From Planctomycetales bacterium 71-10 (GTDB lineage Bacteria; Planctomycetota; Planctomycetia; Isosphaerales; Isosphaeraceae), in NCBI GenBank assembly GCA_001898385.1, contig MKTT01000112.1:66572-112880 (forward strand): 46,309 nt of DNA. Reading direction: 5' to 3'. Under the pieces are notes generated by a model that worked only from the letters and a program-made list of their open reading frames with translations, did no database searches and was not told the origin of the DNA. Shown piece after piece: positions 40,242 to 46,309 of the stretch. Position numbers and translations under genes: made by a program. Numbering within the stretch: position 1 is the stretch's first letter; each line of letters begins with the position of its first letter.

Positions 40242-41921
40242 GTGCCCATAGACCGCGCATCGCGACCGGCGCGGGCGCTCCTGCGGAGTTGCCTGGCCCT
40301 GGTCGCATCGAGCCTGACGTTCGCGACGGCCTGGGCCCAGGAGCCGACGCCGACGGACGTCGAGGAGCGATTCCGCCGGCTGGAGCGGGTCGTGGCCGAG
40401 CAGGCCGAGCAGATCCGGCGGCTCTCCGACGAGAACCGCAAGCTGGCCGACCGGGCGCGGGAAGGGTCGCCCGAGCCGCCCGCCACGACCTTGCCCGCGA
40501 TCGTCGACGAGGCGACGCCTACCCCCGCGGAGGCCGGCGACGATCCCGGGGGGGCGTCGACGCCCGCCGAGGCGTCGGATTCGTCGCCGGACGCCGGGTC
40601 GTCCTCGTCCTCTTCGGTCGACTCCACGGGCGCCTGGAGGGCCGAGCGCGGCGCCTTCTCGGCGTTGATGGATGCGGGCGACGAGTCGATCCCGGAATCG
40701 GACGTCGCCTGGTCGTCGCGATCGTTCATCGCGGGCGCCTACGACAAGGGCTACGTCCTGGTCGCGCCGTCCGACCGCCAGCGGACGCCGTTCTCGCTGA
40801 AGCTGAACGTCACGACGCAGGTGCGCTACACGGGCTTCGCCCGCTCCGTCGAGAGCTGGACCGATTCCGCGGGCCTGATCCTCCCGGTGCGCAACCGCAG
40901 CTTCTTCACCCTCAACCGGAACTGGTTCAGCTTCTCGGGGTTCGCGTTCGACCCTCGGCTCCGGTTCAACGCCACGGTGTTCAGCACCTCGGCGACGAAC
41001 CAGACGATCGCGTTCGGCCTGGTGAGCTACGAGTTCTCGAAGGCGTTCATCGCCAGCTCGGGCTATTACAAGGTCCCCGGGACGCGCGAGTGGATCGAGT
41101 CGGCCCGCTATCCGCTGGGGGTCGACCGGACGATGGCCAACACGTTCTTCCGCCCCGGCATCAGCCCCGGCGTCTGGGCCCAGGGCGAGCCGGTCCGCAA
41201 CGTCTACTACTACGCCGGCGTCTTCGACGACCTCAGCTCCGTCATCAACACCGCGAGCCGGACGACCACCAACATGACCTACGCGGCGAACGCCTGGTGG
41301 GAGCCGCTGGGCTCGTTCGGGCCGGGCTACGCCGACGAGGAACACCACGAATCCCCCGTCGTCCGGCTGGGTGCGAGCGTCGTCTACAACCGCAGCCGCC
41401 GCGAGCCCAACCTGGCGCTGGGCCAGACCAACCCCGAGAACACCATCCTGCGCCTCTCCGACGGCACGCCGCTGTATCAGCGCGACGCCCTCGCGCCGGG
41501 CGTGACCATCCAGGCCGCCCACGTCCTGCTGGCCTCGTACGACCTCTCGCTGAAATACCGCGGCCTGAGCCTCTCCACCGAAGCCTACACCCGATGGATC
41601 ACGGACCTGGAGCCGAACGGCCGCGCCCCGCGCGGGGCGCTCGACGACATCGCGGACGTCGGCGGCTTCGTGCAGGGCTCGTACGCCCTGATCCCGAAGC
41701 GATTCGAGCTGTTCGCCCGGACGTCCGGCGTCTTCGGCCGGTTCGGCGACGGCAGCGACTACGGCGGCGGCGCCAACTGGTACGTCTTCGCCCACCGCAA
41801 CGTCCGCGCCACCTTCGAGGCCAAGCGCATCAACCACTCGGCCGCCGACAACGTCCTGTACGGCTACTTCGCCGGCCAGAGCGGCACGCTGTTCCAGGTC
41901 CAGTTGCTCACCGACTTCTGA
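40242..41921 (+). CDS. Outer-membrane porin (OprO/OprP-like)
   Basis: A 559-residue exported protein. Residues 1-32 form a signal peptide ending ATAWAQE. A coiled coil at about 38-68 (VEERFRRLERVVAEQAEQIR) is followed by a Ser/Pro/Asp-rich linker. From about residue 165 to the end are many amphipathic strands with Tyr/Trp/Phe girdles (for example FSLKLNVTTQVRYTGF, FFTLNRNWFSFSGFAF, YYYAGVFDDL), ending in an aromatic C-terminal residue (LLTDF), as outer-membrane barrels do. The N-terminal coiled coil before the barrel is common in planctomycete porins. Phosphate or other anion selectivity is inferred only by resemblance. GTG at 40242 has AGGAGG upstream. Confidence 0.85.
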   Translation: MPIDRASRPARALLRSCLALVASSLTFATAWAQEPTPTDVEERFRRLERVVAEQAEQIRRLSDENRKLADRAREGSPEPPATTLPAIVDEATPTPAEAGDDPGGASTPAEASDSSPDAGSSSSSSVDSTGAWRAERGAFSALMDAGDESIPESDVAWSSRSFIAGAYDKGYVLVAPSDRQRTPFSLKLNVTTQVRYTGFARSVESWTDSAGLILPVRNRSFFTLNRNWFSFSGFAFDPRLRFNATVFSTSATNQTIAFGLVSYEFSKAFIASSGYYKVPGTREWIESARYPLGVDRTMANTFFRPGISPGVWAQGEPVRNVYYYAGVFDDLSSVINTASRTTTNMTYAANAWWEPLGSFGPGYADEEHHESPVVRLGASVVYNRSRREPNLALGQTNPENTILRLSDGTPLYQRDALAPGVTIQAAHVLLASYDLSLKYRGLSLSTEAYTRWITDLEPNGRAPRGALDDIADVGGFVQGSYALIPKRFELFARTSGVFGRFGDGSDYGGGANWYVFAHRNVRATFEAKRINHSAADNVLYGYFAGQSGTLFQVQLLTDF

Positions 41922-42230
41922 GACATCCCGGGGTTTGGCATCACATCTGCGTAGCTCGACACCCATTCGATAAGACCACTTCGTGGTTCTTGCTAGGGTC
42001 GATCTGGAACGATTTCTGGAAGAAGGATCGCGAGCCCAGGGTGGCGCAATCAAGAGGCTGGGGATGTTCCCAGGCCGAGGATGGGCTCCGGCGGTCCTTG
42101 CAGACGGAACGAAGCTTGCGCAAAGGCTCTGCTCGCCTGCGAGCAGAAGGGTTCACCCGGACGGAATCGATCATCGCCATGCAAGGCAGCCAGAGCGTCG
42201 TCCAAGCCCTGAGCACCAAGGAGCGGCGAC
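41922..42230. other. Intergenic region between porin and lower-GC secreted-protein gene
   Basis: No gene is supported; short open frames on both strands (for example 41983-42270 plus) lack ribosome sites. A 20-base palindrome is at 42128-42147. Base composition is lower in GC than the porin, matching the gene that follows. Confidence 0.45.
42128..42147. repeat. Palindrome TCTGCTCGC-CT-GCGAGCAGA
   Basis: A perfect 9-bp inverted repeat with a 2-base centre, about 84 bases ahead of the ATG at 42231. It could be a regulator site; the loop is too small and there is no T-run for a terminator. Confidence 0.45.
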
Positions 42231-43796
42231 ATGCCCTTCGTGTTTCGACGGATCTGCCTCGCGACGGTGATCTGCCTGGGAGGGCCGCTTTGCGTGACAG
42301 CATCAAAGGGAGAGCAAGGCCCCGGGTCGGTCGTTCCTGTTGAACTGATCATCCCTCTCGGATCGATCGAGCGAGATCTGATCCAGGAAGCGGTCAAGGA
42401 GCGCCCCGAGGGGCAACGTCACCTGCCCTACCTTTCGTGGAAGCATGGCAACCAACTGATCAAGGACATCCCGACCAATGTCGAGACCTTGGTTCCGCAC
42501 ACGGTGATCGTGAAGGAGACCTTCGAGACCACTCGAAAGGTCGCCAAAACCGTGCGGTCGCTGGTGCCCGAGAAGCGTCAGGTCGCACTGGGCGTCCTCT
42601 TCCCGGTCTTCTTCTTCAACACGGTGATGGTCGAAAAGGTTTCGGAAATCATGGTGGACGAAGTCGTCCCCGTCGTGCGCGATGTCGAGAAGACGGTTAT
42701 GAAGCCGATCAGGAGCTTGACCTCCCTGGACGTCGACCTCGCCTACGATGTGGACTTGAACAGCCTTTCGGTGTCGAGCGAGCAGGGGTTGATCAAGGTG
42801 GTCGCCAAGCTGGGCGTCGATCTGAATGCGACCTTGGTCAAGGCCGGGCCGTTGCCGGTGGGCTTGACCGCAAGCCAAGACGTTCAGGCCGTGGTGACGG
42901 CCACGCGAAAGCCGCAGTGGACCCCCGACGGGCGGCTCGAATTCGTGGGAGGCGATGCTCAGGTTGACTGGAGTCTGGGCGGCCTCCTCTCGGCCTTCGA
43001 CTACGATTTCACCTACGTCCTCAATAAGCAACTCCTCAAGCTGGTCGCGGACAGGCTCCTCGACGATGCCCTGAGCGATCGCCTGGGAACCCTGAATCCG
43101 CTCTCTGGCCGCATCGACGACCTCGTCAAGCCGCTCGCCCTCGGCCATAGCGGCGACCTCTGGCTCGCGATCAAGGCCCGTGAGTTGATCCTCGCCCCCT
43201 GGTCCGTCGATGCAGAAGTCCGCTCCACGGTTTACCTCGTGGGCGCACCGGCCCTGACTTCGGGCGAAGAGCCCCCGCCCGAAGCGGCCCCCGCACGACG
43301 ACGGCTCGGGCCGCAAGAAGCGCCCCCATCCCCCCGATTGGAGATACACGCGATCCTGAAAGACGGATGGATGTCTGCCAAGTTCAAGGATCTCGCCGGG
43401 GAAAGCTTCGCCTTTCTTGCTCCGAGGGTCGAGGCTCGCCAGAAAAGTCTCGGCCTCACGTTCGGAGGCGATGGTGGAGTCGAATTGGAGACGGCGATCG
43501 ACGTGGAGGCCTCGCCGGACGGCCTCAATCTCGTCGTCAAGCGGGTAGCCCCCGTGACGGCTCAACCCCAAACATTGGTCTCCTACTTTTTGGGCAAGGC
43601 CGCTGAGAAAGCCCTGGACGCAATACCCAGCATCGACGCCATCGGCCGCGTGAAGGCCGCACTGGCGGATGCCCGAAAGAAGACCCCCGGGCTTACTATC
43701 AGCAGCGAGGCCGAGAAACTCTCCGGAGTCACCGCCACCCCTGAGGGCCTTGTGGGGACGATTACGGGGAAACTCGGGCTCAGTTACACCCACTGA
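42231..43796 (+). CDS. Secreted beta-rich protein of unknown function (possibly DUF4403-like)
   Basis: A 521-residue exported protein. Residues 1-25 form a signal peptide (FRRICLATVICLGGPLCVTA). The mature part opens VPVELIIPLGSIERDLIQEA, contains a hydrophobic patch near residue 120 (VLFPVFFFNTVMVEKV) and long amphipathic strands (DVDLAYDVDLNSLSV, GLIKVVAKLGVDLNATLV). A Pro/Ala/Arg linker at about 340-365 divides it into two halves. The start and strand pattern are reminiscent of DUF4403 tubular lipid-binding proteins, a tentative match. GC content and codon usage are clearly lower than the flanking genes, suggesting later acquisition. AAGGAG lies upstream of the ATG. Convergent with the symporter gene. 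Confidence 0.75.
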   Translation: MPFVFRRICLATVICLGGPLCVTASKGEQGPGSVVPVELIIPLGSIERDLIQEAVKERPEGQRHLPYLSWKHGNQLIKDIPTNVETLVPHTVIVKETFETTRKVAKTVRSLVPEKRQVALGVLFPVFFFNTVMVEKVSEIMVDEVVPVVRDVEKTVMKPIRSLTSLDVDLAYDVDLNSLSVSSEQGLIKVVAKLGVDLNATLVKAGPLPVGLTASQDVQAVVTATRKPQWTPDGRLEFVGGDAQVDWSLGGLLSAFDYDFTYVLNKQLLKLVADRLLDDALSDRLGTLNPLSGRIDDLVKPLALGHSGDLWLAIKARELILAPWSVDAEVRSTVYLVGAPALTSGEEPPPEAAPARRRLGPQEAPPSPRLEIHAILKDGWMSAKFKDLAGESFAFLAPRVEARQKSLGLTFGGDGGVELETAIDVEASPDGLNLVVKRVAPVTAQPQTLVSYFLGKAAEKALDAIPSIDAIGRVKAALADARKKTPGLTISSEAEKLSGVTATPEGLVGTITGKLGLSYTH

Positions 43797-43810
43797 GCCG
43801 CGCAGCGGGG

Positions 43811-43849
43811 GGGAAGTCGGCCGATCCTGAAGGCAGTCGACCGCTTCCC
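43811..43849. terminator. Possible bidirectional terminator hairpin
   Basis: GGGAAG-T-CGG (43811-43820) pairs with CCG-CTTCCC (43841-43849) with a one-base bulge and a 20-base loop. It lies in the 65-base gap between two convergent genes. There is no long T-run on either side. Confidence 0.35.
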
Positions 43850-43861
43850 TCCACTTGGCTC

Positions 43862-46003
43862 TTACCAGAACAGGATGTTCAGCCCGATCAGCACGATGCC
43901 GACCACCGCCGCCCAGAACTTCGGGGCCCGGTACCAGGCCACGGGCCCGTCGTCCGGCAGCGGGGTCAGGCCGAGGACCAGGTCCCGCAGCTCGGATTCC
44001 GGCTTCGGGGTCGTGAACAGGCTCACGACGACGATCGTCGACATGCAGATCAGCAGCGTCCACATGGAGCTGTAGACGTTCACCGCCATCGGCTTGGCCT
44101 TCTCGGACCGGGCGATGTACTTCGAGTGCGCCGGGTTGAACTCGGCCGGGTTGAACGTCTGCGTCACGTCCGACGCCACAACCCGCACGCCAGGCTTCAG
44201 GACCACCTCGACCCCCTCGGCCCCGAACTTGTCGGGCCGGTTCGACCCGGACAGGACGACGTCGGGCGCGATCAGCCGCACCGGGACGTTTTCGCCCTTC
44301 TCCTCGACCTCCGCCGACGCCCTCGACTCCTGCTCCAGCGTCCGATCCCCCGCCAGGAATGGCGCGCCGCCCGGGGCCTCGATCGGCACGTTGGTCGAGC
44401 GCACGGTCCCCCGCTCGACCGTCACCCGGGTCACGACCTCCGAATCCCCGTCGCCCATCTTCTCGACCGTCACCACCGCCCCGGGGTCCAGGAACGCCGT
44501 CGGCGCGGGCCGATGGCCCTCGGGGAACGTGTGGACGAACGCCCACATCGCCATCGACGAGAGGATGGCCGTCAGGAAGCCCACGAACGCCCCCGTCGGC
44601 GTCGCCCGCTTCCACAACATCCCCAGGATCACCACCCCGAACAGCGGCACGATGAAGAAGAAGATCAACACCTGGAGGAATTCCAGGATGTTTGAGAAGT
44701 AGAACAGCGCATACGCCGTCCCCACCGACATCATGATCCCGAGCACCGAACAGATCCGCCCCATGGCCAGATAGTGCGAGTCGCTCGCGTTCCGTCGGAT
44801 CAGCGCCCGGTACACGTCATACGTCCAGACCGTCGCGAACGCGCTGGCGTTCCCCGCCATCCCCGACATGAACCCGGCGATCATCGCCGTCACGCCCAGC
44901 CCCAGCAGGCCGGGGCCCAGATAGCGTCCCATCAGCAAAGGGAGCACGTCGTTATAAGTGCGGTGCGTGATGTTCGCCCGCGGGTCGGCCTCGGAGACCA
45001 GGACGATCGGCGTGCCGTCGCTGTGCAACAGCACCGCCAGCCCCAGCAGGCCCGGCAGCGTGACGATTAGCGGCACGCACATCTTCAACGCCGCGCCGAT
45101 GATCGTCCCGTTCTGGGCCGATCGCAGGTCCTTGGCCACGATCACCCGCTGCACCTGGAGGAAGTCGGTGCACCAGTAGCCGAACCCCACCCCCACCGCC
45201 AGGCCGAAGACCATCCCGATCCAGTCCACGCCCATCGGGTTGGCGTCGAACGAGCCCAGGTTGCTCCACAGGCTCGTGAAGTTCGCGTTCGCCACCGTCG
45301 GGTGGATCACCGGCACGTTGCGCCCGATCTTCTCGACCAGCCCGCTCCAGCCGCCGGCGTCGATCAGGCCCAGCACCGGGATCAGCAGCGACCCGAACCA
45401 GATCAGGAAGTACTGGAGCACCTCGTTGAACACCGCCGAGACCAGCCCGCCCAGCATCACATAGACGGCCACCGTCAGCGACGAGACCCAGATGCTCACG
45501 TTCATGTCCCAGCCCAGCAGCAGGTTGAGGATCTTCGCCATCGCGAACATGCTCGCCCCGCTCACCAGCACCGTCAGGAACGAGAACGAGATCCCCGCCA
45601 GCGCGCTCGTCCCCAGCCCGAACCGCAACTTGAGGTAGCCCGGCACCGAATGCGTGTTGCAGATGTAATAGAAGGGCATCATCACGATGGCCAGGAACAG
45701 GATGGCCGGCACCGCCCCGAACCAGTAGGCGTGCGCCCCCAGCATCCCGTACTGATAGGCCATCGCCGACCAGCCCATCGTCTCCAGCGAGCTGAGATTC
45801 GCCGAGATGAAGCTCAGCCCCGCGATCCAGGCCGTCATCTTGCGGCCCGCCATGAAGAAATCCTCGCCCGTGCTCACGTACTTCTTCAGATAGAAGCCGA
45901 TCCCCAGCACGACGACGAAGTAGATCGCAATGATCGCGACGTCCAGCGGGCCCATCGAGATCAAGGGCGCGCCGGCGGCGAACAGCATGGGCCACGACGT
46001 CAC
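43862..46003 (-). CDS. Sodium:solute symporter (SSS family) with large soluble insertion
   Basis: A 713-residue membrane symporter of the SSS/SGLT type. N-terminal YFVVVLGIGFYLKKYVSTGE leads to FMAGRKMTAWIAGLSFISAN, then typical SSS helices including VYVMLGGLVSAVFNEVLQYF, GVGFGYWCTDFLQVQRVIVA and MIAGFMSGMAGNASAFATVW. Unusually, residues about 491-647 form a hydrophilic, beta-rich insertion (VVTVEKMGDGDSEVVTRVTV) between late membrane segments, ending in PAHSKYIARSEKAKPMAVN. Sugars are common SSS substrates, but nothing here fixes the solute. GTG at 46003 has GGGGGGGA upstream; the longer ATG at 46063 would add an Arg-rich non-family leader. Confidence 0.88.
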   Translation of the reverse strand: MTSWPMLFAAGAPLISMGPLDVAIIAIYFVVVLGIGFYLKKYVSTGEDFFMAGRKMTAWIAGLSFISANLSSLETMGWSAMAYQYGMLGAHAYWFGAVPAILFLAIVMMPFYYICNTHSVPGYLKLRFGLGTSALAGISFSFLTVLVSGASMFAMAKILNLLLGWDMNVSIWVSSLTVAVYVMLGGLVSAVFNEVLQYFLIWFGSLLIPVLGLIDAGGWSGLVEKIGRNVPVIHPTVANANFTSLWSNLGSFDANPMGVDWIGMVFGLAVGVGFGYWCTDFLQVQRVIVAKDLRSAQNGTIIGAALKMCVPLIVTLPGLLGLAVLLHSDGTPIVLVSEADPRANITHRTYNDVLPLLMGRYLGPGLLGLGVTAMIAGFMSGMAGNASAFATVWTYDVYRALIRRNASDSHYLAMGRICSVLGIMMSVGTAYALFYFSNILEFLQVLIFFFIVPLFGVVILGMLWKRATPTGAFVGFLTAILSSMAMWAFVHTFPEGHRPAPTAFLDPGAVVTVEKMGDGDSEVVTRVTVERGTVRSTNVPIEAPGGAPFLAGDRTLEQESRASAEVEEKGENVPVRLIAPDVVLSGSNRPDKFGAEGVEVVLKPGVRVVASDVTQTFNPAEFNPAHSKYIARSEKAKPMAVNVYSSMWTLLICMSTIVVVSLFTTPKPESELRDLVLGLTPLPDDGPVAWYRAPKFWAAVVGIVLIGLNILFW

Positions 46004-46165
46004 GTCCAATCCCCCCCCCCGCCCGCGCCGACGCGGCCGGCGATGATTCAAGAAATGCAGCACGACTTATCGGAAGCGGCCGCCATCGTAGGGGACCCCG
46101 ACCGCCCGTGCAACCACGCCGGACCGGTCGTAGCGAAAATTCCGAGAAGAAACCGAGGTGGGTTG

Positions 46166-46193
46166 TTGACCTCCGGCGATCGTCTGATACTAT
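46166..46193 (+). promoter_or_regulatory. Strong outward promoter with extended -10
   Basis: TTGACC (46166-46171), 16-base spacer, then TGATACTAT, in which TACTAT (46188-46193) is the -10 and TG-A gives an extended -10. Transcription would start near 46200 and leave the window. A long leader of at least about 110 bases is implied. Confidence 0.65.
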
Positions 46194-46231
46194 TACCCCT
46201 GTCGAGCGAACAACGCTGAGACGAAAAGAAA

Positions 46232-46263
46232 CGGCCGACCTGGTCGCAACGACGGGTCGGCCG
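46232..46263 (+). promoter_or_regulatory. Stem-loop in the leader of the outgoing transcript
   Basis: CGGCCGACC (46232-46240) pairs with GGTCGGCCG (46255-46263). Within the loop GTCG (46243-46246) pairs with CGAC (46250-46253), giving a two-part stem. It lies about 30 bases after the predicted transcription start. Confidence 0.5.
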
Positions 46264-46309
46264 AAATCGTCGAGGACGACGCGAACTCGAGTGGCGGGGA
46301 CGTCGTAGG

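Larger units (their letters stand above)
46004..46309. other. Right-edge region with outward promoter, gene beyond the window
   Basis: No gene inside the window. It contains a strong plus-strand promoter (46166-46193) and a structured leader (46232-46263). An open frame at 46108-46308 spans the promoter itself and is rejected. Confidence 0.6.

Noticed and set aside
46108..46308. Small open frame at the right edge.
   Set aside because: It crosses a strong promoter and a stem-loop and shows no protein pattern.

Overview
The window is very GC-rich DNA that reads as a planctomycete chromosome segment, most likely from the Isosphaeraceae (Paludisphaera/Singulisphaera-like). The lineage call is inference from content. 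It rests on a PVC-type cytochrome c with an N-terminal beta-propeller and HEAT-like repeats (4745-7726), a CRTAC1/ASPIC-UnbV lipoprotein, a PEP-CTERM-like secreted protein, stand-alone WD40 propellers, EF-hand and zinc-ribbon proteins, and many GTG/TTG starts. No rRNA, tRNA, CRISPR array, prophage or transposase was recognised.

Layout. 1-13,302: the 3' end of a leucyl aminopeptidase, an unknown small protein, a beta-propeller protein, an SGNH hydrolase whose 3' end overlaps the convergent PVC cytochrome gene, a double ABC-2 permease, a zinc alcohol dehydrogenase, a CRTAC1 lipoprotein and a small acidic protein. 13,303-20,656: a PEP-CTERM-like protein, a zinc-ribbon/coiled-coil protein, a seven-bladed WD40 protein, a two-component system (histidine kinase, then NtrC-type regulator), a repeat-bearing intergenic region and a membrane-anchored protein with three internal repeats. 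20,673-29,855, all minus strand: SSS symporter - murQ - BadF-family sugar kinase (a compact cell-wall amino-sugar salvage operon), an FAH-family hydrolase, pyruvate carboxylase and the biotin ligase that would charge it. 30,169-38,160: a methyltransferase-like/unknown two-gene cassette, an HxlR regulator divergent from an SDR with a clear tandem operator, a CvpA-like protein coupled to an S4 protein, a dispersed-repeat region with a large palindrome, an SDR epimerase divergent from a DUF1990 gene, an intradiol dioxygenase followed by an EF-hand protein, and a membrane protein. 38,186-46,309: a YiiX-like permuted papain-fold protein, adenylate kinase, a porin, a lower-GC secreted protein, a second SSS symporter with a large soluble insertion, and a strong outward promoter at the right edge.

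The most coherent functional units are the MurNAc/GlcNAc salvage operon (uptake, phosphorylation, lactyl-ether cleavage, without a PTS), the pyc-birA pair, the kinase/regulator pair and the HxlR-SDR pair. The most distinctive non-coding content is a nested symmetric set of REP-like repeats between pyc and birA, a related inverted pair between the histidine kinase and its regulator, and a dispersed repeat present at 19.5 kb and 33.9 kb whose second copy forms a long palindrome.
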